Positions 48,111 through 60,048 of a DNA stretch of 62,555 nt are shown one piece after another. Position 1 is the first letter of the stretch; every line of letters begins with the position of its first letter. The stretch spans positions 1 through 62,555 of the forward strand of contig RCAB01000383.1 of NCBI GenBank assembly GCA_003640385.1, written 5' to 3'. This DNA is from Setaria digitata (Eukaryota; Nematoda; Chromadorea; Rhabditida; Setariidae). Both the position numbers and the translations under genes were made by a program. Below the pieces are notes generated by a model that worked only from the letters and a program-made list of their open reading frames with translations, was not told where the DNA came from and did no database searches.

Positions 48111-51100
48111 TCTTACCCCGCCTACCTCATTAAGGCTTTTACGGACTATTTCATATTTTAATTTCAAAAATTCTTCTTCGCTCCGTCCGGTGGTAAGTGA
48201 AATTTTACGCAATTACGAAATTACAGTTTCTTCCATTTATCAATCATTAATTTCTCAACAATTAATAATTCTTTTCTTGCAATGATGAAATTTACACTTA
48301 TACTATTTTCATTTTCCATCAAAGCAATAAGCATATCATTATTTTAGTTTAACACACTAAAATGATAAACATTATCACTAGTTTTTATCAATTTCAAATT
48401 GTGAAATTATAATTTTCTAGAAATTCTCAGCCATGTTAAATTTCGGTATTGATAATTTTCATTTTGCCAGCATGCCCATGGAAAATATTTTCTTCACTAA
48501 CTTCTTACTTGTTTCCAAAGTAACTCTTTACGCATCATCTTCACTTAACTACGTCACTTTTTTAACGTTTCAATTTCATTTTATGTCAGCATATACTTTA
48601 AAAAAAAAGCATAATAATTGTTTAGAACATTGCCATTACCTTTTTAAAATTTCATTATTTCTATTTTATCAATCGAATCCAATTTAATTTGAATTTCAGT
48701 CATGTTTAATCAAAAATTATTTAACCAATTATCATTTTAATCGTTAAATTCCAATTAATAATTAATTAGTACTTATACTTCATCAATCTTGAAAACGACA
48801 GTGTGAAAACGATTCTAACAGGATATTTTATGATACTGATACGAATAGTTAAATTCCACTAAAAATTTTTTGTAAAATTTAAATTATAGTTGAAAAGTTA
48901 TATTTAAAAAATGTGGTTGAATTACAGTTATAGTTAAATTATACATTTAAATTATAGTTAAATTATTTGATACACTTTAAGCACCCAATTAGTTGTTACA
49001 AAAGAAATCTCACCCGTATTTTTAATTTTATGTGTTGGCATAGTGCAGTCCATAAATCAAGAAATTTATTTGATCAAATTGTCATTAAAAAATATCAGTT
49101 ATCAGTAGCACAGTGGTATTCGTACCTGTTCTTTTCACATATCTGCTCGTTACTTTACAGCAAACTTTCACTTTATTAAAAGTAATGTAGTTATAATTGG
49201 GAAAGTTTTCAACATTTTATTCGTAAATAAACTCTTTTTCAATACTTCGAAAAAGTAGTAGCAATAAAAATTCTTAATATTTGACACAAGTTATCGTTCA
49301 TTATCAATCTTCGGAAGATAATAGCATTAATCGGTGTGTTAAAAATTATGAAAGATAACATTGCGAATTTATATAAAATATTATATATATATATATCACT
49401 TAGATTCCCAGATAAAATATTCGAATTTTAATTAAATGAAAATAACTGATTATCACTCGGATTAACTCGTAAAAATTACATTTTAGCATTTATAATTGAT
49501 AACGTCTGTGATATCATTCATCACTACAAAATTTTAAGTTAACAATCCAATAGTGTTAATTACCAATGATTCCGCCGGTCTAGCAGGTTCCACTAATACT
49601 TCTTATTTAAAACTTGATGCTAATAGTTCACTTCGCATAATTTGAAAATAATTTTACTACTTTTTATAGGTATTACGAGGATTTGAAAATTAAAATTTCA
49701 AAAAATTTACGAGTAACTACAATAATATTTATACAAGAAATACTCTTTTCCACAATAACAAAACTAGCTTATCAAATTATTGATTAATTAAGCACCCCCT
49801 TTTCTCTCTAATTATCTGTCTTCACTTGTCTTCATTTGTCCGATTTTTGTCTTTTACCGCATTTGCTTGTCAGATTTTGAACCAAATTTTTAAAAACTAA
49901 TTTGGTGTAAAAATTATTAGTGGTATGAAAAATGCATGAAAATTAAAAAGTGCAACAGCAAGTCTTTTTAAAAATTTATGAAAAAGTAAAAGAAAAAAAT
50001 GTTTTTTTTTCAGTTTTATTTCGCAATAAATTTTTTCATAAAAATTTACAGAAAAGAAAAAGTAAAAGCAACAATAATAAAAAATGAATGCACAATCGTA
50101 ATCATGGGCTATCGTTATCAATTGGATTAATTAATAAGTTCGTTCTCTTTCTTCCTTCTTGTTCTTTTTCATTCCTTCAAAAGAAATAAAACTTGAAAAA
50201 TTTCGATTTCTTTCCTGACTTCCATCGTGTGAGATGAGTGAAATCATGAAATTATTCAAAGTATATACATAAAACCAATTTGTATATTCAATTACTGGTA
50301 GTACTTTTATTAACAGTCATAATTGTAACTACACTTGGAGCAGACAAGAATATCATATCTAGATGGAAGGAAATGCGGTCAGGAAAAGGATCATTATGGA
50401 TATTGTTGGTTGCCACGAAGGACACTAATGATAGATTTTATACATCGATCTAATGCCATCATTCTTCCGGTTTTCATTCTTCCGGTTTCCAATTGTTAAG
50501 TTGGAATTTCTCCATTTTTCATTGTCATTTTGTCAAAAAATTTTTCTTTTGAAATAATCGTGAAAATGAATATGCTTTTTCTCTTCTTTTTTCTCTCCTT
50601 TTTCTTATTTCATAAATTCAAATTTGAAGAAAAAGAAAAGGGATTGAATTACTAAGTAAAAGAACTGATAAGAGAGGCTTACAGAAATGATAAGTGTGAG
50701 TTGTTAACAGTTGTAAATATATGACCGAAAAAAATAAGTGATACTTATCTCTTCAATTTGTATAAAAGGACTGGTAATCTTAGTTGTAAAAGCTAGGAGA
50801 TAATGATAGGTATAAGATAAAAGAAGCTGCGAATGTACGATGGGAAAAGATACAGAGATCTGTTAATTTTAAGAGACTCGTAATAAAGGGAACAATATTG
50901 AGGTGGTAATGAAAAGTGATAAGGAAATGATAAATTATGATATATAAGCAAGTATATGATAAGAGCAATAAGGACAGTGACAAATACATGATAAAGAAAA
51001 TAAATTATCAATTCCATCAAAGGTGATTTGAAATGAAAGTGGGAACAACAAAATTATAAATTCATATTACGACCAAAGGGAAAAAAAGCCTAATCGATAA

Positions 51101-54100
51101 TTGATGCTTATATATTTTAAAAAAAAAATTTAAATTTGATTATTAAATTATTTTGCTTGAATTGTGTATTGTAAATTAAACATTTAGCCGATGACGAATG
51201 GAATTTTGATTAAAGGATAGTTGTATCGTTATCAGTGCATCGAAAAAACCTTTTGGTTAATTAGCAATTAATTTCGATTAAATGGCTCATTCTTTTTTAT
51301 TTTTGGGAAAATTTTTTATTTTTGGAATCTAATTTGTCATGAGTTGTCAATCAGCATAAATTTTTGCGTTAAATTTAAATTTTTTAAATAGAAAATATTT
51401 TTCATTATTTGTCTCTAGTGCACGTTATTGTTCGGTAAAAAATTGATATCCTTTCAAATATACAAAAGAGTTAGTTGGTAGAAATTAATAACAGACACCG
51501 ATGAAAAAAAAAAAACCTGACCAATATTTAAAATACAAAAGTGCGAATTAAATTGAAAATATAAAAAATTGGAACCAAATTCTTTTCATTTTTATGGTAT
51601 ATATAACATGAGATTATACATGCATGATTGCTTCGTCGTAGATTTATCATTTTTCTATTAATGAATTGTAATGAAATAATTTATCTAATATTTAAAAAAA
51701 GAAATTTTGAGAGGGAAATTATTAAATAAACAATAGAGCTAAAATCACTGTCAATAAATAAAGAACAGAAATAAAAAATAAACAAAAGTTGACTTTTGCT
51801 AAAAAGTAGCAAAAGGTTTCAATAACGTGAAAAAGTAAATAAATAGATAAACAAGTAAAACAAACAGCTGAGAAAAGAAAACAAAAATAATTAAAGAAAA
51901 AAATTTACAGTTTGTTTATTTGTTTTGTAACTAATCAGTGATTAGTTTGATTCAGTTAGCTTTTTTAAACATATCCTACTGGAAAAGTTAGAATAAGCAA
52001 GCTTTTGGTAAATTAAAGTGAGTGCACCTGTGCAGGTCATTATTCATTGTCACACTATTTGCCGTCTATTTATTCTACCATATGTCATTCAATTTCCCAT
52101 CTTATCGCTTTTAATTGATAAGCTTTAAAGTTTATCTCTTATCAAATAAAGCAAATCAATTAAATATTCAATGAATGGTGTGAAGAAAAAAAAAAGAGCA
52201 AAATCGTTTTCAATTTCGAAATTTCTTCTTTTCACCCCTTTCTCATTGGTTTTTTTTTATATAGTGACCTCTGTAATTGATTAATCAATCATTCAAATTG
52301 GATGAGCAGTCGTAAAATTTTTCTTCATCTTTTTTGGGTTGTAATTTTTCCTGTTATTACTGATATTCTAAAGTTCATCCTTTAAAAATTTAATTTAATG
52401 CTACAAATTTCCAATAATTTCCTGCAAAAATTTTTCATAATTTTATTTTGCTTTCTGAAAATATTGTCAAACAATTATTAAAAATTTTGAAGTGCAAATA
52501 AAGCTTTGGAATTTTAACGATTTTGCTTTTTTTTTTTCTCAATTATTTTCAAGGCAGTTATTTCTGGAGTTTCAATTCAAATTTTTAAAACTTTGAAATT
52601 CTGTTTTAAAAGAAAGGAAAAAGTGATTTTTTAAAGGAAATATGCATCGTAAAATCCGTCGGTACGAAAATTTTGAAGTAGAAAAGCCATATGCTGATAT
52701 AATACTGGCCATGATGAAGCTTTCATTTCTCAATATAAGTTTGAATTTCTCCAAAAAGAAAGCAATTAGCTGTTTAATACCTTTTCTTTTATGTTAAGCT
52801 ATTCGACATGTCATAATTTAATTTGAGAGATATGGAGAAATATTCAAAAATATTTCAATTTCAGCTTCAAGAATGAAGAATAATTTGGTTAAAATCGTTT
52901 TGCTACGATTTATGACACAATTATGTTGTATTGATAAATATATGAGTAAGAATTATGATTAATTGTATGAATAGATTGACAAAAAATAAATAACTAATTA
53001 TCTTATATAATATATCTAACATATATTTTTTTCGGAAAAGAGAAAACAAATAATACTAATTTAATTATTTGTCTTAGCAGTAATTTATTTGGAATTCTAA
53101 AACTCAATTTAGAATATGTGATAAAAAATTTGAGTTTTAACTGTTTCTCAAAACTGTGTGCATTTTAGCTCAACAAATGGGAAATTAGAATCGAATGACT
53201 TGAAATGGAAATATAATTTATGATATCGTTAGAATGTATTGATAAATTTGTAGATAAGGAAGGTAATTAATAACATCAATATCGGTATAACCATTACAAT
53301 GATCATAATATCAGATACATATCTCGTTGGTTTGAAAGCAACAATTGTACAGATGAATGATCGGATGTTATCTGAAATCTGCTGGATGCAAAGGAAATGC
53401 TTATAAGTAATCTCATGGGGAATTAACTGACCAGAATGGATGGATTCATTTTCAGAATCAACGTTTGTTACGCTGATTCCGAAAGGGTTTGAAAATTTCC
53501 TGAGTGATTATCTGATTACCAGGAATTTTAATTAGATTTCATTTTAATTAAAGTAAATTTGAATCAATCCCTCCAGTTTTTTCTTCTTATTACGCAAAAA
53601 TTTTATTATTATGTATATATTATATATTTTTAAAATTGAAAAAAAAAGGGAAAATATTATAATGTTGAAGTGAAATATAAAATGATTTTAGTAGGATCAA
53701 TAGAATAGAATAGAAGAAACTGATTTAAAATATTTGATACACACTTGTAAAGCGTTAAAGGAGGAGAAGGAATTATGACAAAATTTGTAGCAATTCAATT
53801 TACACCTTAATAAATTGAAAATTTAAAACTAGATTTAAAAGGTGTCTAATTATGGCGCTATAAAATATATACGTATAGTTGCTATGGTATCAAATTATAA
53901 AATGCCATTACTGCCAATTGTATTTTATTGAATTAAATCCTTAAATTGAGGTATTTCGGGCTAACATTTTTGATAGCATTTAAAGAAGGAAACTTTCCAC
54001 AATACAGCAAGCTGAATATTGATATTCTTAATTTAAAAAAAAAAAAAAAAAAGAAGAAATAAATTAAAACAAAGAGTGTTGGAAAAAAAAATCAAATTCA

Positions 54101-56376
54101 AATTTTTATCCATTTTTAACCAATTTTTATTCAGTCCTTTATTTTTTTTTTTTTTAATACTAAATGGTTTTTTAACATAATCAAACAATTTTTTTGTGTT
54201 TTTCTTGTAACTTCTTAATTTTTAAATATTTTTCTCCTCACAATTAAATAGATTAGTAAAAACGTGTGCTAATATACTTGAGAGAAAGTAATTTGCATAT
54301 GCATCCATCTGCAACAATAACAATAACAACTATTGTTATTCTTATTACTATAGCAACAGCAGTAAAGGTAATAATTAATAATATAGATGTTATTATGAGA
54401 GCATTCATAACTACATCTACAATAACATTTACCTGTCACAGTAATCCTGCTACGGTAATCACTAACACATCGTTCATCTTTACTGTGATATTATAAAAAT
54501 TACTATAGTAACAGCAAAAACAACAACAATGAATAACATAGCTGTTACTATAACAACAGTAATTGTTACTAATCAAACGATATTATTATTAATTGTAAGA
54601 ACATCGAATAAATCCTACTATTGCAATAATTATCACTATTGTTTCATTATTAATAGGGAATATTGGAAGTGGTAGTGGAAGTGATTTAATAAAAATGAGA
54701 GACCAAAGACAAAAAATACTGATTTGTTTTTTGTTTGCAAGTGATAATCTATAGCATCTTTATTATTATTTTGGTGGTACTTGTAATATTTCGACAATAA
54801 ATTAATGACAAATAATTTGCAAAAAAACAAAGTTAAAAACAGGTTTATTTTAATTTTACAAATATCCCGCGTATACCACTGCACCTCAAAGAAATGCGGT
54901 AATTATAGGTTTAGTTGAGAAACGATTAACTGCTACTCCCGAATGGTTTATAACAGTAAAATATAGTTCGTCAATCATTTCACCATAAAATATGCATACA
55001 TTTTTACTAAATTTGTTTATTCCTTCATTAATTTAATGACTAGTTTCTCTTGGACCACCCGTTGCTCAATAATTTTTAGGATTGAATTGTTAGACTAATT
55101 ATCATTCTTGAAAGAAATATCTTTCTTCCCAGCGGCGGAAATTATTTATTCTAAGAGATTTTCCTTTTTTGCTCGGTATTTGCCATAGATTTTGTTTCTA
55201 TTATCATTTATTGTCACTATTTATTCATTATTGTCATAATTTTATTTTTAATAAGCCTAAAATAACTGAGTAGATACTGCTAAAAAATCGTCCAAATTTA
55301 TTTATTCGTGTCAAATGCCATAATTGTAATGTTTTTTTTTTTCGATTTTTAAAATTTTCATAATTTTGAATTTGAAGCATTTTTTGACTGATAATTTAGC
55401 ATCTGCTCATTTACTAAAATTTTTCCGATTTTAAACTCTAAGCTTCTTATTTAAGAAATATAATTATAACAATCACTTTGTTATCGTATCATTTAAACAG
55501 TCACTCTATTACTTTTATGTGCTAATTATATTCACTTCGAACTTACCACTAAAATAATTGAATTTCTAATTAAAATTTAATTGACACAGCTATTCAATTC
55601 TATGTATGCTACTATTTCATCGCCAATAAAATATTTAATGTTTCTCTTTGTTATTCGTCTCAAATTTACTATTAAGGATTATAATTTTCAATTCAAATTT
55701 TAAAACTATTTTCATGCTGTTACCTGCTTAGTTATTTATTTCAAATATTTTCGGTTGGCAAGTGTCATGTATAATATTTTCGGCTATAATTCTTTTTCAG
55801 CAATTAAATATTTGACAAACACTCGAAAAATTTTAAATAATTAATTTGGCAACTTTTTTAGTTAGCTATTAAAGAGCAATACATTTGAATTGATTACATT
55901 GTGAATGATTCAGAATAACTTTACAAAGATGTGGTTGGAGAATTTTTGATTAAATTTTAAAAATTAGGACAACTTAATTAACTTAAAGATAGGATGATAA
56001 GATACGATAACACGATAAGTTAGAAATTAGAACAATTTAATAAATTAAGGACATGAAAATATGATATTTTTTCGATTTTTTACATATATAAAAGTTTATA
56101 CCATTAGACATAAGTTTTATAGATATAAACTCATGTATAAATTTAAGAGTAATAAAATTGTATAAAATAAAGGAATAATTTTTTTAGGTAGTGCTAAATT
56201 ATATCATTTTGTTACGAGACTCAATATGGCTCTCGTAAGCAAAAATTAAAATCCTATTATTATTTGTATTTTCATAAATTCAGCACATTTCAGTAATTCG
56301 TATTTTGCGTCACTCTCGAAAAACAACGTGCTTCGAGTCATTCTCGAGAAAAGAAAAAGTTGTTTGGTTTTTTTCC

Positions 56377-56412
<36 letters not shown>

Positions 56413-57175
56413 TTAGGCTGAATAGAAAGAAGAATTAAAGAGAGAAATAGGAAAAATAAGTTTATTTTATAGGCATTTCATTTTGCGCACGTAATAACAG
56501 ATAGGTGCGTTGTCAGCAAATCCTTTTAAATTTATAGAACAGATTTGAAATTTAATTTATTCCGAAAACCGCTCATGAAGTTATTTGATTCTATATGTTA
56601 TCATGCATATTTCATATATTTACTCTATTTTAGATTATGCCATTCTGCTAATTTCAAATTAATATTCTAACATATCTCAAGCAAGATAGCTGATATGAAA
56701 AAGGTTTTTTTCAACGTTTTACAAAGGAATTTTAAAAAATGATGATAGTTCACTGTAGTGAAGTGATTGGAAATGAGCTAAAAAAGAAGTTTACTATTAT
56801 CGATTCATAAATTCAACAAAATTTTTACCCCTCATATCATTTCAGTGGGTACGAAGAATTGGAGGTTTTTTAAAAATTTCTTTCTTACCGAAAAAACTAA
56901 TTTAAATTTAAATTCTATTCATTTCCATTCAAAACTTTCCATCTTCTAATTATCAAGATTCTCGCAAATTGTTTTCTTTTCCTTTCACGAAGGGAGTGAA
57001 ATTTTTCTTGAGAAGATAACATCTTGAACTATAAATTTTCCTCTTTTCAGTGAATACTCATGTCAAATTGGTTAGCTAAATTTCCATATCTGGTTACAGG
57101 TTTGCACAGATGGATACTTGCTACTAAAGCAAATACTACCTGTATGTTTAGTCTCAGGTATATAAGCTAGGATCA
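48111..57175. other. long AT-rich gene-poor stretch
   Basis: No supported exon. It includes a (TA)n tract (49382-49396), a duplicated TTCTTCCGGTTTTCA phrase (50462-50492), long A tracts at 54032-54052 and 56379-56410, and AACA/ATAACAAC-rich sequence (54310-54550). Short frames such as 53462-53540 have coding-like fragments but no full splice support. Confidence 0.55.
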
Positions 57176-57370
57176 AAGAACTACCGTCCGGTGATTTTGT
57201 TGTAATCGGTGAAGGATAACGAAGGGGAGGGAGGAGGAGGGCAGTGAGAGGAAAGGAGGAGTAGCGGTACCAGTAGTCACAGTAGTATCATCAGCTGTCT
57301 CGTGATCGCATCCAGGAATAGGAGGATGAGGGGTGAGTTGAGTGGTGGATGGAAAAGTGAATTGAGGGGC

Positions 57371-57495
57371 GAATCGAGGTGTGAGTCGAGAGTGGGAATC
57401 GAGGTGTGAGTCGAGAGTGGGAATCGAGGTGTGAGTCGAGAGTGGGAATCGAGGTGCAAGTCGAGAGTGGGAATCGAGGTGCAAGTGGTGGGCGA
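57371..57495. repeat. 25-bp minisatellite, five units
   Basis: Units start at 57371, 57396, 57421, 57446 and 57471 with the pattern GAATCGAGGTGTGAGTCGAG plus AGTGG; the last two have GCAAG for GTGAG. Each unit has an internal half-repeat (GAATCGAGGTG / GAGTCGAGAGTGG). Because 25 is not a multiple of 3, the His/Ser/Pro-rich minus-strand frames across it are artefacts. Confidence 0.95.
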
Positions 57496-58523
57496 GAATC
57501 GAGAATGGGCGGAGAACAATGAGAAAGGCTGGACTAGCTAAAATATGTGGTCAAATAAAATTCACACTATAAGCATATTCCAGTCCATTTGACGAATTAC
57601 TCATTTCAGTTTTTTTTTTCTCTTTTCTTCCATATTGTTAATTATAATTATCCGATGGAATAAAATCACTCTACTGTTTTACTTCTGTTCCCCAGATAAT
57701 TAATTAATTTAATCGACTTTGTGCTTATTTTCTTCTTATAATATAATCAAACGCTTTTTTTTCGTTTCTTTGCTTTTACCTTAGCTTTTATCCAGTCTTA
57801 ATATCTTTTATTTTTTTTTTTTTTTTTGCCTTCAGCCCTTTGTTTTAAGTTTCTTTTTTCCTTTTCAAGTTGAATGCCATAAGATGCAATTATATTTTTA
57901 AAAAATTCTCAAAATTTTCGTGCATTCTTATTTTCATTTTACAGTGAATTGTTAGCGATGTCCTCTTACTTTTTCTCCTTTCTTCTTCCACTCTTTCCTT
58001 TGATAAAAAATATTATATATGAAAAAAAAAAAGAAGAAAGAAAGCCTTATATAATTTAGAAAGGTCGGAAAAGAAGGAAAGAGATAAATTTTGAAATTTG
58101 TTTACAGCAAAAAAAAAGATTGAAGAGGAAAAGGAAGTGAAGAGGAAGGAGAGAAAAAATCTCAATTTTTGAAAAAGAAATTTTCATTTTCTGAACAGCG
58201 AATTGAACGCCATAAATATCTTGTTAACTGACATACCTTGTTAATTAATACCATGGGTATAACATCCTACTGATCATAAAATCTATACATTTCGTATTTT
58301 ATGGTAATGACTTTAATTATGAAACAGTTATGACGATTTCCATGTAAATCATGGCACGTAATTCAATAATATGATGATAAAAAATGGCGATTTCATTATT
58401 ATCATGGTTAATTATGATCCAGTAATTATTATAATACAATTGTAGTAATTCGATTGCTATCTGAAACATATTGTCCAAAATTGTAATTAACTGCAGAAAT
58501 AATTTTCTTATAATTTTTTTCAG
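57496..58523. other. upstream region of the LRR gene
   Basis: AT-rich with T tracts (57811-57828) and purine-rich sequence (58020-58160). It ends in TTTTTTTCAG at 58514-58523, a strong splice acceptor 43 nt before the LRR start codon. This is either the end of a 5' UTR intron or a trans-splice acceptor. Confidence 0.5.
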
Positions 58524-58566
58524 GACTAATTAGCTATAATTCAGTTTTGAATAATAGCTATTCCTG

Positions 58567-60048
58567 ATGAACCGATCTTCTCTAAGTCACTATCCATCTG
58601 TTCACTCATTTGCAGTTGTTATTATTTTTGCTTTTTGTATTGCTGCCAATTTTTGGCCTACAATTAAGGCTAGTAAAGAAGAAACGAACAATGGTGAAAT
58701 TAAGAATAGCCCGAAGGTCAAAGGCTACCGAAATATTGCCAATCGATTTGATCGTAATACGAAAAAAATTCAAATTACAAATTCGCGATGCCCAACTTTT
58801 TGCGAATGTGAGCATGTTATTTGGGATCATGGGACTACTGATGGTACCACGGAAATTTCCGTATTCTGCCATGAAGGTAACCTAGACCAGAAAGCATTCT
58901 CGAAACTTCTGAAGCAAATTCCCAAAGAGGTAACAGTTTTGGATGTTGAAGCACCGTTAAATCGACCAAATCATCTTCTCTGGGACGATAATTTAAATCA
59001 GTTACGTTATCTACGTGTTCTACGTCTTATTAACTGCGCTATTCCGGCAATTAGTCGTGCCCTGAGATTACCTAACTTGGAAATACTCGATCTTCGTGGA
59101 AATCAAATTCATCATCTACCTGTCTCCATCTTTTCTGGTATATCATCCATACAGGAGCTCAATTTGGCTAAGAACTCATTAAGTGTTCTACCAACGGGTG
59201 CTTTTGCTTATCTTAAACATTTGCAAGTTTTATCACTTGCCTATAATAATATTACCGAAATTACTGCCAATTTGTTGCATGATTTGAAAAACTTGAAATC
59301 ACTCGAAATGGACGGTAATCGAATATCATTATCACAGTTGAACAATGTTTTTGCTGATATCCCACAGCTGGAACGCCTAGAATTAAACGAATGTGGTCTA
59401 AGTATGGGTGCTGTAAATGATCTTGCATTCGATAAATTTTACTCCTTACGTCAACTCGGTCTAGCTGGTAATATGCTAGGTAAAGTACCAATAAGTGTAT
59501 TACGCAACAATCTTGCCTCATTGATATCACTTGATCTAAGCAATAATGGAATTGTTGAAATCGAGCCTGAAGTATTTGCTCGTTCAAATATTAGTCGCTT
59601 ATTACTTGCTGGTAATTATCTCGGTGCAAAATCAAATGCACTATCTGTTAATTCGTTAAAAACAGGAGCAATATTACATGAATTAGACTTATCACGTAAT
59701 AATTTTCAACATTTTCGTGCTGAGAATCTTGGCGTCGTTCGTGAAATGCTGGAAATTTTACATTTAAACGGAAATCATATCAGCAGCATTGGACAATGGC
59801 TCACGGCTAATATGACAAAACTTAAAATTTTACATTTGGGTTATAATTTTATCGAATACTTACCGCCCAAATTACCTAATGAATTCGCCCAACTGACATT
59901 TCTAAATCTGTCCGGTAATCAACTTTCCTCATTACTTGAACATTCCCGAGAAATGCTACCAATGCTTCGGATGTTTGATATTTCGGAAAATCGCTTTACA
60001 TCATTTCCAGTAACAGTGATTCAGAATTTTCTCAACAGTTTGGATAAG
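58567..60048 (+). CDS. secreted or membrane extracellular leucine-rich-repeat protein, first coding exon (gene incomplete)
   Basis: One long exon of 494 codons beginning MNRSSLSHYP. A hydrophobic segment at about residues 15-34 acts as a signal peptide. Cys 75, 79, 81 and 101 (CPTFCEC then C) form an LRRNT-like cap. From about residue 122 there are about 14 LRRs of the LxxLxLxxNxL type, for example LEILDLRGNQI, IQELNLAKNSL, LISLDLSNNGI, LHELDLSRNNF and LTFLNLSGNQL. The exon ends at LDK|GTTAGT (60048). The frame happens to stay open into the intron to 60156, so a direct stop there is not the likely end. Nematode extracellular LRR-only proteins of the LET-4/EGG-6/SYM-1 type, which work in apical matrix and epithelial integrity, are the nearest family by architecture. 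I cannot name the orthologue. Later exons were not located before the window ends. Confidence 0.88.

Noticed and set aside
53462..53540. Short coding-like plus-strand fragment containing TLIPKGFENFL
   Set aside because: Only about 25 codons, no convincing acceptor/donor pair, no partner exon.
57173..57519. Two overlapping minus-strand frames rich in His, Ser, Pro, Thr
   Set aside because: They are produced by the 25-bp minisatellite, whose period shifts frame at each unit.
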